DNA of 64,000 bases from an uncultured Roseibium sp. (GCF_947496995.1 NZ_CANMFD010000003.1:186001-250000); one strand, 5' to 3'; counted from the first letter of the stretch, positions 9,191-17,833 are shown. Numbers and translations: made by a program. The notes: generated by a model not told the origin, from the letters alone.

Positions 9191-10027
9191 TCATGGCCTG
9201 GTCACGCCCTCGGCGAGGGTTTGTATCAGGGCGACAGCGCCGGAGATTGGTTGCAGGCGGCTCGCGGTGTCTGCTCCCAGCAGCAGGGAGACCTCTGCAT
9301 ATCTGGCAAGCGGGCTTTCGCTCCTGTCGGTCAGGCAGACGATCCTGCGGCCCGAGACATGCGCATCGAGCACCGCGTCCACCACATGCTTGGAATAGGG
9401 TGAGAACGCAATCGCGAACAGGATATCGTCGTTGGCAAGGGTTGCGATCTGCGGCCCGGCCATGCCTCCGGCGAAATCCAGCAGGCTGCAGGACCGTTCT
9501 CCCCGCAACAGGCAATAGTGCAGATAGTCGGCAATCGGCCGCGACCGGCGCAGGCCAGCAATATAGATATGGCGGGCTCCGCGCAGCACCTGGACAGCCT
9601 TGTTCAGAGCGTCCAGATCACAATCTTTCTCCAAGCTCTTCAGGCTTTCCAGATGCGCTGCGATACATTGGCCGAGATCGGCCTTTACATCGCCCGGCAC
9701 CGCGTCCCTGTCGTGTTCCAGCACCTGCTCGCGGATGTCCGCATTGCCCTCGATGAGACGCTGGCGGAAGACTTTCTGCAGGTCCGAAAAACCGGTGTAA
9801 CCGAACTCCTTGGCGAAACGGATCAGGGTCGAAGGCTGGATGCCAAGCGACTCCGCGATCACCGGCGTTGTGTTGAGGGCAAAGCTGTTGGGCGCCTCCA
9901 GAGAGGCGCGCGCAATGCGCTGAAGATGCGGACTGAGATCCGAAAAGCGGTCGCGAATCCTTTGCCGGAGGGCATCGAAAGTCTCTGGGGCGATATGGGT
10001 CATGTGCGGTAAATCTCTGATTCTCAT
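9191..10027 (-). CDS. MurR/RpiR-family transcriptional regulator
   Basis: About 278 residues from ATG 10027 (an in-frame TTG at 10045 lies in an A-rich run and is less likely). The N-terminal HTH_6 domain includes TTPVIAESLGIQPSTLIRFA; the C-terminal SIS domain (about residues 130-260, with IYIAGLRRSRPIADYL) would bind a phosphosugar or related effector. It is divergent from the LIV-type transporter operon and separated from it by a 150-bp AT-rich region with GAAA/TTTC inverted repeats. It is therefore the obvious local regulator of that operon and perhaps of itself. Confidence 0.9.
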   Translation of the reverse strand: MRIRDLPHMTHIAPETFDALRQRIRDRFSDLSPHLQRIARASLEAPNSFALNTTPVIAESLGIQPSTLIRFAKEFGYTGFSDLQKVFRQRLIEGNADIREQVLEHDRDAVPGDVKADLGQCIAAHLESLKSLEKDCDLDALNKAVQVLRGARHIYIAGLRRSRPIADYLHYCLLRGERSCSLLDFAGGMAGPQIATLANDDILFAIAFSPYSKHVVDAVLDAHVSGRRIVCLTDRSESPLARYAEVSLLLGADTASRLQPISGAVALIQTLAEGVTRP

Positions 10028-10028
10028 G

Positions 10029-10089
10029 TTTGAATTTTTTTTCAAATTAGTAGAAAATTATTTCATTGACAATCATCGAAAATATTTTC
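10029..10089. promoter_or_regulatory. Candidate RpiR operator array between regulator and LIV operon
   Basis: Three related inverted repeats lie in this AT-rich stretch: TTTGAA-N6-TTCAAA (10029-10046), GAAAATTATTTC (10053-10064) and the perfect palindrome GAAAATATTTTC (10078-10089). The last two centres are 25 bases apart and the first two about 21, near two helical turns, so proteins could bind on one face. A TTGACA hexamer sits between sites at 10066-10071. The RpiR gene start lies at the left edge, which would allow autoregulation. Function is inferred from position and symmetry only. Confidence 0.5.
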
Positions 10090-10177
10090 ACCCTTTTTGA
10101 CACGGCGTTCAAATTGCTTGGAGGAGGAGTTCGAACGCCGGCACCCGGCCCTGCGGGGCCGCTGATGGGAGGATCAG

Positions 10178-11467
10178 ATGTCTAAATCGAGAATATCGCG
10201 GCGCGCGCTCCTGGGCTCGGCTGCTGCAGCCGGCGGATTGACTGCCTTTGCCGGCCCCTGGAAACATAACAGGGTCTGGGCGCAAGCCACCGACAAGCCG
10301 ATCAGGATCGGCATCACGTCCGATGCCAGCGGTCAATACGCCAATTCCGGCGCCAGCGACCGCCGCGGCATGATGATGGCGATTTCGGAGGTCAATGACC
10401 GTGGCGGCGTGCTGGGTCGCAAGATCGAAGTCACGCACATCGATACGGAGACCACGCCGGCGACCGGCTCACGTGTGGCGGAACGGCTGATAAGCCGAGA
10501 GGACTGCGGCTTTCTTGTCGGCGCGGTCAGTTCCGGTGTCGCCAATGCCATCAGCCAGGTGGCCCAGCGCAACGGTGTGATCTACCTGAACACCAACTCG
10601 TCATCGCCAACCGAAAGCGGCAAGAACTGCCACCGGGTGAAATTCGTCTGGGACGGTAATGGAACCAACTTCGCCAAGGCCGCCGTCCGCAACTCGATCG
10701 ATGCCTATGGCGGCAAGGTCCTGCTGCTGACCAATGATTACGTGTGGGGGCATGACACGGCCAAATCCACCCGGGCCCTCGTCGAACAATATGGCGGCGA
10801 GATCGTCGACGAGATCCTGATCCCGCAAGGCACCCGCGACTTCTCGGCGGCCTTGTTGAAGATCCAGCAGGACAACCCGGCAGTTGTCGCCGCCGCCGTC
10901 GGCGGAGATGACCAGATCGCACTGCGCCAGCAGGTCGCCCAGCTCGGCATGGGATCCAAACCGGCCTGGATCAACAACCAGCAGGATTGGCCGGATGTCT
11001 ACGGCCTGCCGCTCGACAACCTGTTCGGTGTCTTCGGGACCACCTGGTACTACGGCCTCGACCTGCCCGGCGTGAAGGAATTCGTGGAACGCTACCAGGC
11101 CATGTATCCCGACACCTCGATGCGTGTTCCGGGCAACGTGTTCTACAACGGCTACATGGCGACCAGCGAATTGCTGAAGGCCATCGAGCGCGCGGGATCG
11201 ACGAACAACATTGCGATCATCAAGGAACTTGAAGGTCACGTCATGCCGGCAGCCGAGCGCATGCAGCACGACGATGCGGTGATCGACCCGCTCACGCACC
11301 AGGTCCAGCAATCGATCTATCTGGCAACGGCGAACGACGAGCCGAGGGATGAGAACGACATGTTCAAGATCCTGACGCAGTCGAGCCCGCAGGACGTGCG
11401 AGACGAAGAAGCGCTCGAAGCCTGCAAGCTGGAAAGCTACGACGAGACGCCGACTTTCGACGCGTAA
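10178..11467 (+). CDS. LIV-type ABC transporter periplasmic substrate-binding protein
   Basis: 429 residues. The N-terminus has a twin-arginine-like signal (SRISRRALLGSAAAAGGLTAF), followed by mature sequence IRIGITSDASGQYANSGASDRRG typical of the periplasmic-binding fold type I LivK/AmiC/UrtA group. Start ATG 10178 has a GGGAGG ribosome site 7 bases upstream. It would capture a small polar substrate (amino acid, amide, urea or organic acid) and deliver it to the two permeases downstream. It is the first gene of a long operon whose later genes are oxidoreductases and an aldolase, so the ligand may be a sugar-acid or polyol-like compound rather than an amino acid. Confidence 0.9.
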   Translation: MSKSRISRRALLGSAAAAGGLTAFAGPWKHNRVWAQATDKPIRIGITSDASGQYANSGASDRRGMMMAISEVNDRGGVLGRKIEVTHIDTETTPATGSRVAERLISREDCGFLVGAVSSGVANAISQVAQRNGVIYLNTNSSSPTESGKNCHRVKFVWDGNGTNFAKAAVRNSIDAYGGKVLLLTNDYVWGHDTAKSTRALVEQYGGEIVDEILIPQGTRDFSAALLKIQQDNPAVVAAAVGGDDQIALRQQVAQLGMGSKPAWINNQQDWPDVYGLPLDNLFGVFGTTWYYGLDLPGVKEFVERYQAMYPDTSMRVPGNVFYNGYMATSELLKAIERAGSTNNIAIIKELEGHVMPAAERMQHDDAVIDPLTHQVQQSIYLATANDEPRDENDMFKILTQSSPQDVRDEEALEACKLESYDETPTFDA

Positions 11468-11486
11468 CCGCCGTCACACGATAGAT

Positions 11487-11520
11487 CCCCGGCCCGGACC
11501 ATGGCGTGTCCGGGCCGGGG
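11487..11520 (+). terminator. Strong intercistronic stem-loop after the binding-protein gene
   Basis: CCCCGGCCCGGAC (11487-11499) is perfectly complementary to GTCCGGGCCGGGG (11508-11520), a 13-bp GC-rich stem with an 8-base loop. There is no T-run after it, and the operon continues with the permease gene 53 bases on. Such hairpins after binding-protein genes usually stabilise the upstream mRNA segment and lower downstream expression. Full termination is less likely. Confidence 0.6.
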
Positions 11521-11573
11521 AGTTCACCATTTACCTGCGTCCGGTCTCCGGGACGCCTTCGGACACGGGCGAC

Positions 11574-12494
11574 ATGATCGAGCTGCTACCCCACATCGTC
11601 AACGGCCTCACGCTGGGACTTCTGTTCGCGCTCATCGCGCTTGGCTTCACCCTCATCGTCGGGGTCATGGAAGTCATCAATCTTGCCCATGGGTCCCTGT
11701 TCGCGCTCGGCGCCTATTTCGCCCTGGCGACCATCGGCGGCGACTGGTTCGCCGGCACCGAATTCGGCATCTGGTGGCTGAGCCTGCCCATCGGAACGCG
11801 CTACGTCGCCGCGCTCGCCGTGGGCCCGCTGCTGGCGGCGGCCTCGGGCATGGTGATCGAGCTGTGCCTGCGGCCGACCTATGGAAAGGCCCCGCTCTAT
11901 GGCCTGCTTCTGACCTTTGGTGCGGCCCTTGTGGTGGAAGAAGTCATCCGCCTTGCCTGGGGAACCGGCGAACAGAACCTCACTGTTCCGCAGACCATCA
12001 ACGGCGCGTTCCTGATGGGCGGGCTGATCTTCTCCAAATACAAGTTTTTCGCCGCTGCCTTCGCGCTTGCCGCCATCGCCCTCGTCTGGGTGTTCCTGGA
12101 GCGCACGCCCTATGGCGCGATCATCAAGGCGGGAAGCCACGACAGCGAAATGGTTCGGGCGCTCGGATACGACCTGTCCAAATTGCGGCTTCTGGTCTTC
12201 GGCTTCGGCGCGGCGCTCGCCGGTCTTGCCGGAATAATACTGGCGCCGATCTGGGGACTGAGGCCGCATATCGGGCTGGACGTGGTGATCCCGGCCTTTC
12301 TGATCATCGTGATCGGCGGCGTGGGAAGTTTCTGGGGCGCGGTGCTGGCCGCCCTTCTCGTCGGAATGTCCGTCGGCATCACCGGAGCCTATGCACCGGC
12401 CTGGTCGATGATGTCCATGTATCTGCTGCTCATCGCCGTTGTCGGGTTTCGCGCCCGCGGTCTGCTGGGTCGCAAGAGCGCCTTGGAGAATTGA
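11574..12494 (+). CDS. LIV-type ABC transporter permease (LivH-like)
   Basis: 306 residues with about eight hydrophobic segments. The start region (LTLGLLFALIALGFTLIVGV) and the EVINLAHGSLFALGAY motif are characteristic of LivH permeases. The C-terminal third has the coupling segment DSEMVRALGYDLSKLRLLVFGFG, which contacts the ATPases. It forms the inner-membrane channel together with the next gene, whose start follows after 4 bases. Confidence 0.93.
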   Translation: MIELLPHIVNGLTLGLLFALIALGFTLIVGVMEVINLAHGSLFALGAYFALATIGGDWFAGTEFGIWWLSLPIGTRYVAALAVGPLLAAASGMVIELCLRPTYGKAPLYGLLLTFGAALVVEEVIRLAWGTGEQNLTVPQTINGAFLMGGLIFSKYKFFAAAFALAAIALVWVFLERTPYGAIIKAGSHDSEMVRALGYDLSKLRLLVFGFGAALAGLAGIILAPIWGLRPHIGLDVVIPAFLIIVIGGVGSFWGAVLAALLVGMSVGITGAYAPAWSMMSMYLLLIAVVGFRARGLLGRKSALEN

Positions 12495-12498
12495 ACCT

Positions 12499-13530
12499 GT
12501 GATTTCCCTCTCCGACATCCCCGCGCGTGGCGGATCCCCTTTCACACGATCGATGGGACTGTTCGTGCTGTTGTTGCTGACCGCACCCTTCTGGCTGGAA
12601 CCCATCGGCCTTTATCAATATCTCGGCATGGAGATCGCCATCTGGATCCTGTTCGCCCTCGGCTTCAATCTCCTTTTCGGATACACCGGCCTGCATTCCT
12701 TCGGCCATGGTGCCTATCTCGGCATCGGCGCCTATGCGTTCGGGCTGTTCCAGCAGAACATCACCATCAGCCTCTGGGGCGGGCTTCTGGCGGCCATCAC
12801 CGCGGCGACACTTGCCGGCGCCCTTGTCGGGGCCTTCGTGTCCCATCGCCGGGGCATCTATTTCGCGCTGATGACAATCGCCTTCGGACAGGTGTTCTGG
12901 TTCGCAGCCATCAAGCTGCACAGCATCACGGGCGGCGAGGACGGGCTGCTCGGCATTCCACGGCCCGATCTGGTCTTCGGTCCGCTGAAACTCGACATTT
13001 CCGACAACGGCGCACTCTACTGGTTCGTGACGATTGTGCTTCTTGTTGCCGTCCTGGCACTCTGGCGGTTGGTCAACGCTCCCTTCGGACGCGTCCTGCA
13101 GGCAATTCGGCAGAACGAAACCCGGGCCCGCTTCGTCGGCTACAATGTCTGGCTCATCAAGTGGCTGACATTCGTTGTCTCCGCCGCCTTCGCCGGACTT
13201 GCCGGCGGGCTGTTCGCGATGGCACAGGAAAGCGCCTATCCGGATGTCATGAGCCTGCATCAGTCCGGACTGATCGTCATGATGGTGCTCGTCGGCGGTG
13301 GCCTCGTCAGCTTCTGGGGACCGGTGTTCGGCGTGCTTCTCTATTTCATTGCCCGCGACATCATCGGCGGCCTGACGGAAACGTGGCTTTTGTGGTTCGG
13401 CCTGATGTTCGTCATCATGGTGATGGTCCGTCCGGAGGGCATGGCGGGTCTGTTCCACGTGCTGCGCGCACGCCTGCCGCTCAGGTCCCGCAAAGCGGTC
13501 GGACCAGCCGCCCAAGCAGGGAGGGCCTGA
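12499..13530 (+). CDS. LIV-type ABC transporter permease (LivM-like)
   Basis: 343 residues starting at GTG 12499, four bases after the LivH stop; an ATG at 12439 would overlap LivH by 56 bases and precede no membrane segment. Motifs LFGYTGLHSFGHGAYLGIGAY and the coupling segment AIRQNETRARFVGYNVWLIK are typical LivM. About ten hydrophobic stretches are present. It pairs with LivH to form the transmembrane channel. Confidence 0.93.
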   Translation: MISLSDIPARGGSPFTRSMGLFVLLLLTAPFWLEPIGLYQYLGMEIAIWILFALGFNLLFGYTGLHSFGHGAYLGIGAYAFGLFQQNITISLWGGLLAAITAATLAGALVGAFVSHRRGIYFALMTIAFGQVFWFAAIKLHSITGGEDGLLGIPRPDLVFGPLKLDISDNGALYWFVTIVLLVAVLALWRLVNAPFGRVLQAIRQNETRARFVGYNVWLIKWLTFVVSAAFAGLAGGLFAMAQESAYPDVMSLHQSGLIVMMVLVGGGLVSFWGPVFGVLLYFIARDIIGGLTETWLLWFGLMFVIMVMVRPEGMAGLFHVLRARLPLRSRKAVGPAAQAGRA

Positions 13531-13531
13531 C

Positions 13532-14275
13532 GTGACGCTGTTCAAGGTCGAGAACATACAAAAACGCTTCGGATCCCGTGTCGTTCTGGAGAATATTTCC
13601 CTGTCGGTGGAAGAAGGCACGGTGCACGGCATCATGGGGCCCAACGGCGCGGGAAAGACCACCTGTTTCCACGTTCTGACCGGCTTCTACGCACCTGATG
13701 CCGGCAGGATCACCTTTGAAGGCCACGACATTGCCGGCCGCAAGCCGCACCAGATCGCCAGACTGGGAATATCCCGCTCGTTCCAGATTATGAACCTGTT
13801 CGACGATACGGTCGTCATCGAGAACGTGATCCTGGCATTGCCGGAGTTCCGCTCTCGCAGCTTCAATGTCACCCAGAACGTTTTCGATGACACCGCGCTG
13901 GTCGACCGGGCTCTGGAGGTGCTGGACCAGGTGGGCCTTGCCGACCGCGCCTGGCAGAAGGCGGCCGCCCTGTCCTATGGCAACAGGCGGGCTCTGGAGA
14001 TTGCCGTTGCGCTTGCCGCGGACCCGCGCATCGTCTTTCTGGACGAACCGACATCGGGGCTTGGCGCCGAGGCGACCCGCCGGCTCATGGATCTGATCCG
14101 GAGCTTGAGGGAAACCTACACGATCGTCATGATCGAGCATGACATGCGCTTCCTGTTCGAACTGGCCGACACGATCTCCGTCATACACTGGGGTCAGGTC
14201 ATCGCCGAGGACACACCAGCCGCCCTCAGAGCCAACAAATGGGTTGCCCGCTCCACTCTGGGAGATGTTGCGTGA
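13532..14275 (+). CDS. LIV-type ABC transporter ATP-binding protein (LivG-like)
   Basis: 247 residues from GTG 13532, one base after the permease stop. Walker A GPNGAGKT, LivG-type signature LSYGNRRALEIA, Walker B IVFLDEPTSG and the H-loop (MIEHDMRF) are intact. It energises uptake as a heterodimer with the next ATPase. Its stop overlaps the next start (TGATG). Confidence 0.93.
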   Translation: MTLFKVENIQKRFGSRVVLENISLSVEEGTVHGIMGPNGAGKTTCFHVLTGFYAPDAGRITFEGHDIAGRKPHQIARLGISRSFQIMNLFDDTVVIENVILALPEFRSRSFNVTQNVFDDTALVDRALEVLDQVGLADRAWQKAAALSYGNRRALEIAVALAADPRIVFLDEPTSGLGAEATRRLMDLIRSLRETYTIVMIEHDMRFLFELADTISVIHWGQVIAEDTPAALRANKWVARSTLGDVA

Positions 14276-14970
14276 TGCTTGAGGTCAACAGAATAGAAAC
14301 CTTCTACGGCGAAACACAGGCCCTGTTCGGCCCGTCGCTCCGTGTCGGAGAGGCTGAAATCGTCGCTCTACTGGGGCCCAACGGCGCCGGGAAGACAACG
14401 ACGATCCGCTCGATCCTCGGCCTGTCGCAGCCCAGAAGCGGGCAGATCAGGTTCGACGGCAAGGACATCACCGCCTTGCCGACCCACAAGATTTCGCGGC
14501 TCGGAATCGGCTGGGTGCCGGACGACCGGCGGGTGTTTCCGACCCTCACCGGACGGAGAAATCTCGCGCTCGGCACCCGCAGGACGCGGTTCCGCTCCTG
14601 GAGCCAGTCGGATATGTGCGGTGTCTTTTCGGCACTCGAGCATCTGCTCCCCCGCGAATGCGAGAACATGTCGGGCGGTGAGTTGCAGATGGTCGCGATC
14701 AGCCGGGCGCTGATGGGATCACCCGGCCTGGTGCTGCTGGACGAACCGAGCCAGGGCCTTGCCCCCAAGATCGTCCAGGACGTTCTGAAAACCGTCCTGC
14801 GACTGAAGCAGGAAGGCGTTTCCTGCCTTGTCGTCGAACAGAACGCTCTTGCCGCGCTTGAAGTCTCCGACCGGGTCTATGTCATGGATCGGGGCGTTAT
14901 CATTCATGAAAGCCCGGCTCGTGACCTGCTGAACAATGCGCCGCTCAGACAGCGCCTGATCGGGATGTGA
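14275..14970 (+). CDS. LIV-type ABC transporter ATP-binding protein (LivF-like)
   Basis: About 231 residues from ATG 14275 in a TGATG overlap with the LivG stop; the in-frame ATG at 14239 would lie inside LivG. Walker A GPNGAGKT, signature MSGGELQMVAISRAL, Walker B LVLLDEPSQG and the Q/H loops are present. The order SBP-LivH-LivM-LivG-LivF is therefore complete, which makes the extra ABC-like gene that follows superfluous for a standard transporter. Confidence 0.93.
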   Translation: MLEVNRIETFYGETQALFGPSLRVGEAEIVALLGPNGAGKTTTIRSILGLSQPRSGQIRFDGKDITALPTHKISRLGIGWVPDDRRVFPTLTGRRNLALGTRRTRFRSWSQSDMCGVFSALEHLLPRECENMSGGELQMVAISRALMGSPGLVLLDEPSQGLAPKIVQDVLKTVLRLKQEGVSCLVVEQNALAALEVSDRVYVMDRGVIIHESPARDLLNNAPLRQRLIGM

Positions 14971-14973
14971 ACC

Positions 14974-15597
14974 ATGACCGGAATGCTGGAAGTCCGAAAC
15001 CTAGAGAAGATCTACACGAAAAGCCGTCTGGACCGGACACCGGCTTTCCGCCTGAGCGCCGATTTCAGGATCGACACCCCCGGAGTGGTCGGCATGATGG
15101 GTCCGAACGGTTCCGGCAAGACCACCCTGTTCGAACTCATCACCGGTTCGAATGTTCCAACTTCAGGAGAGGTTCTCGTCGCCGGGCGCAACATTCACAA
15201 GATCCGCACGGATCAGCGCGACCGGCTGGCGATCCATTATCATCAATCCTATCAGGTACGCCATTTCCGCTCATTCAAACCGAACATGCTGATGGAGCCG
15301 GCCCGTTCGGATTACCCGCTGCTGCATTTGTTCGACGAACCCCAGTTCAACACCCAGGACGGTTATATCGGTTTCATGCTCGACTTTTTCCGCAAGCTGC
15401 GTGCCGAAGGCCGTCTGGTCTTTCTGTGCGTTCACCCCAACGAGCGCTTCCATCTGGAGATCGTGCAGGAGGTCTGCGAGAGTTTCATCTTCGTCGAAAA
15501 AGGTACCGTGACACCCTTCGCCGACTATCAGACCCTGCTCGCACACGAACCTGCACAGGCATATCTCGGCGACCTACTGACGGAGCGTGCGGCATGA
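14974..15597 (+). CDS. Third ABC-ATPase-like protein without a signature motif
   Basis: 207 residues. Walker A GPNGSGKT (43-50), a possible Q-loop (Q91 or Q94), a Walker B with glutamate LLHLFDE (116-122) and a candidate switch His (H154) are visible. Only about 25 residues separate Q-loop and Walker B, so the helical subdomain carrying LSGGQ is missing. The reading frame is open and tightly packed: 3 bases after LivF, and the cupin start overlaps its stop. It is therefore a shortened ABC-type ATPase rather than a frameshift product. Without LSGGQ it could not form a canonical ATP sandwich; it may regulate LivFG or act as an independent P-loop ATPase. Confidence 0.8.
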   Translation: MTGMLEVRNLEKIYTKSRLDRTPAFRLSADFRIDTPGVVGMMGPNGSGKTTLFELITGSNVPTSGEVLVAGRNIHKIRTDQRDRLAIHYHQSYQVRHFRSFKPNMLMEPARSDYPLLHLFDEPQFNTQDGYIGFMLDFFRKLRAEGRLVFLCVHPNERFHLEIVQEVCESFIFVEKGTVTPFADYQTLLAHEPAQAYLGDLLTERAA

Positions 15598-15914
15598 GCA
15601 CAGTTTTTCGAAAAGACGTCTATCCCGTGCCGGTCACGGCAGACGCGATCAAGGCAGACTTTCCCGGGTTCTCCTTCGGAACGTTTGACGACCCGCCGGG
15701 CCAACTCTGGGCGGATTTCGTTCACGACACCGACGAATTCGTCGTCGTCGCCAGTGGTGACATGACAATCGAGGTGGCCGGAGAAACGGCCCGCTGCGGT
15801 CCCGGAGATCTGGTCCTCATTCCCGCCCATGCCAGCCACACCTTGCTTACCCTCTCCCCGGAAGGGTCGACCTGGCACTACGGCTACGGCTCATTCGGAG
15901 ATGCTCATGGCTAG
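15594..15914 (+). CDS. Small cupin-domain protein
   Basis: 106 residues starting at ATG 15594, overlapping the preceding stop by 4 bases. The segments DTDEFVVVASGDMTIEVAGE and CGPGDLVLIPAHASHTLL follow the cupin motif 1/motif 2 pattern, although metal-binding His and Glu are only partly conserved. Single-domain cupins in sugar-catabolic operons are often sugar mutarotases, isomerases or lactone-handling proteins. Its place between transport and dehydrogenase genes fits such a role, but no specific reaction can be assigned. Confidence 0.8.
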   Translation: MSTVFRKDVYPVPVTADAIKADFPGFSFGTFDDPPGQLWADFVHDTDEFVVVASGDMTIEVAGETARCGPGDLVLIPAHASHTLLTLSPEGSTWHYGYGSFGDAHG

Positions 15915-16908
15915 TCCCCTTCGCGTCGCCGTGGTCGGCTGCGGCATGATCAGCGTCTATCATCTCAGGGCCTGGCAATCGGCTGGGGTGGAGCTTGTCG
16001 CCCTTTGCGACACGGACCGGGCCAAGGCAGAAGCCCGCGCTGCGGAATTCAACGTGTCACGGGTCTATTCGGATGCAGCCGCCATGTTCAGCGACGGTGG
16101 CATAGACGCCGTCGACATCGCCGCCTCCGTTGGTGCGCATGGACCGGTCGCACGACTGGCCGCCGATCACGGCGTCCACATCATGTGCCAGAAACCGCTG
16201 ACGGAAACCGTGGCGGAAGCGGAACGGCTCGTCGACCATGTCGGAGAGCGCGTGCGGTTCATGGTCCATGAAAACTATCGCTTCCGTCCGCACTACATGA
16301 CCGTCCGGCGCTGGATTGATGGCGGCCGCATCGGCCGGGTCCGTCATGCCGCCATTTCCTGCCGGGGATCCGGCCTGTGCGCCCGCGAGGGCACGGTGCC
16401 CTTCCTCGTGGAGCGCCAGCCCTACCTGACCGGCTTCAAGCGCAATCTCGTCTTCGAAACGATGATCCATCATCTCGACGTGCTCAGGTGCCTGTGCGGG
16501 CCGCTGAAGGTCGTCGCCGCCCGGCTCAACCGCCTTGCGGAAGGACTGCCCGGCGAAGACACCGCCTCGATCCTGCTTGAAGGCGAGAACGGGTTCATCG
16601 CGACGGCCGACGGCTGCCTTGTCGCTCCGGGATACCCGCAACTGCATGGCGACCGGCTCGAGGTGATAGGCACCACGGGCACCATCGTCATGGAGTTGAA
16701 CCGGATCTTCGTGGTCGGCGAGGAAGACAGCGCCGAGGTGGTGGATCTGCTCGGCCGCTATCAGGAATGTTTCGACCTGACCATGGCCGCTTTCGTCACC
16801 GGGCTGCAGCAGGGAACGCCCTTCGAGACGGACCGGCTGGACAATCTGGAGACATTGCGGCTGATGGAAAGCGTCTATCGCGCCGCCGGAGTGGAGGTGG
16901 GGTCATGA
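15907..16908 (+). CDS. Gfo/Idh/MocA family NAD(P)-dependent dehydrogenase
   Basis: 333 residues from ATG 15907 (ATG 15901 two codons earlier is also possible), overlapping the cupin stop. The N-terminal Rossmann motif VVGCGMIS and the active-site segment MCQKPLTET, the family's EKP-type motif with Gln for Glu, are present, with MVHENYRFRPHY further on. The same CQKP and MVHEN(Y/F)R segments occur in the ApsD-like enzyme at 52186, so the two are relatives of one subfamily. It probably oxidises a sugar or sugar-like ring to a lactone or keto form. ATGA overlap with the SDR that follows. Confidence 0.88.
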   Translation: MASPLRVAVVGCGMISVYHLRAWQSAGVELVALCDTDRAKAEARAAEFNVSRVYSDAAAMFSDGGIDAVDIAASVGAHGPVARLAADHGVHIMCQKPLTETVAEAERLVDHVGERVRFMVHENYRFRPHYMTVRRWIDGGRIGRVRHAAISCRGSGLCAREGTVPFLVERQPYLTGFKRNLVFETMIHHLDVLRCLCGPLKVVAARLNRLAEGLPGEDTASILLEGENGFIATADGCLVAPGYPQLHGDRLEVIGTTGTIVMELNRIFVVGEEDSAEVVDLLGRYQECFDLTMAAFVTGLQQGTPFETDRLDNLETLRLMESVYRAAGVEVGS

Positions 16909-17726
16909 ACCATCCGACAGGCAGCCTGACGCCTGAAATCGATCTCAAGGTCGTGGACCGCCTGTTCGACATCACCGGACTGAGGGTATTCGTGCCGGGC
17001 GGATACGGTGCCATCGGCGAGGCGATCTCCATCGCCATGGCACGGCTGGGCGCGGAAGTGGTGATCGCCGGCCCCACGCTGGAGAAAGCCGTTGCGCTTG
17101 CCGATCGGATTGCGGCTCTCGGCGGACGGGCTCACGGGCTGGCTCTCGATGCCCGCAAGGTAAGCGCCATCGAGGCCTGCAGCCGGGAAGCCGTGTCGCT
17201 GATGGGTGGGATCGACGTCCTGGTCAATTGCGTCGGCATTCAGCGCGAACAAGCCTTGATGGAAGTGACGGAAGAGACGTTCGACGAGATGTACGAGACC
17301 AACCTGAAATCGGCGATGTTTCTGGCCCAGTCGGTAGCCCGCGACCAGATCAGCCGCGGTACTTCGGGCCGGCACATTCACCTGTTGTCCGTGCGCTCGC
17401 AACTTGCCCTCAGAGGACGTGGCTACTCCGCCTATTGCGCGACCAAGGGCGGTCTGGCCATGCTCGTCAAGCAGCACGCAATGGAGCTTGCCCCGCACGG
17501 CATAACCGTCAACGGCGTCGCCCCGACCTTCATCCGCTCGGACCGCATCCGGCCTCATCTCGACAAGCCCGCCTTCCGGGATTTCATCCTGGAACGCAAT
17601 CCCCTCGGACGGATCGGCGACCCGATGGAAGTCGCCGGACAAGTGATCACATTCGCCTCCGAGGCAGGCAGCTACATGACCGGACAGGTTGTTTATGTGG
17701 ACGGCGGAGTGACGGCCTCGCAATGA
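16905..17726 (+). CDS. Short-chain dehydrogenase/reductase
   Basis: 273 residues from ATG 16905, overlapping the upstream stop. It has an SDR Rossmann fold with a modified cofactor motif (VPGGYGAIGEAIS in place of TGxxxGIG), NCVG for the usual NNAG, and catalytic YSAYCATKGG (Tyr-x3-Lys). The C-terminal QVVYVDGGVTAS is classical. About 25 residues precede the fold. It probably acts after the Gfo/Idh enzyme on a hydroxyl or keto group of the same intermediate. Its stop overlaps a 36-codon ORF. Confidence 0.9.
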   Translation: MNHPTGSLTPEIDLKVVDRLFDITGLRVFVPGGYGAIGEAISIAMARLGAEVVIAGPTLEKAVALADRIAALGGRAHGLALDARKVSAIEACSREAVSLMGGIDVLVNCVGIQREQALMEVTEETFDEMYETNLKSAMFLAQSVARDQISRGTSGRHIHLLSVRSQLALRGRGYSAYCATKGGLAMLVKQHAMELAPHGITVNGVAPTFIRSDRIRPHLDKPAFRDFILERNPLGRIGDPMEVAGQVITFASEAGSYMTGQVVYVDGGVTASQ

Positions 17727-17833
17727 CTTTCAAACTCCGGTGTCCACAATGGCTCGACACGGACGACCTGCTGCTCTGCAGCGCCCGAACCGGACATTTT
17801 CCGACGCACGATCATGAACAGGTAATAAAATGA
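17723..17833 (+). CDS. Possible 36-residue small protein, coupled on both sides
   Basis: ATG 17723 overlaps the SDR stop (ATGA) and its TGA stop at 17831-17833 overlaps the start of the aldehyde dehydrogenase (ATGA). This gives a 36-codon ORF precisely spanning the space between two real genes. It has Cys and a HDHE cluster but no membrane segment or recognised family. It may be a true microprotein, a translational relay that carries ribosomes to the next gene, or the remnant of a longer gene (the PTHDHEQV part vaguely recalls cupin or AraC N-termini). The downstream start has only a weak ribosome site, which favours a coupling role. Confidence 0.45.
   Translation: MTFKLRCPQWLDTDDLLLCSARTGHFPTHDHEQVIK

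Noticed and set aside
12430..13662. Minus-strand open frame of 410 codons
   Set aside because: Antisense to the LivM gene; Glu/His-rich composition reflects codon bias of the real gene.
14967..15593. Open frame running into the cupin, suggesting a fusion protein
   Set aside because: Upstream of ATG 15594 it is out of frame with the ABC-like gene and encodes no domain; only the last 106 codons form the cupin.
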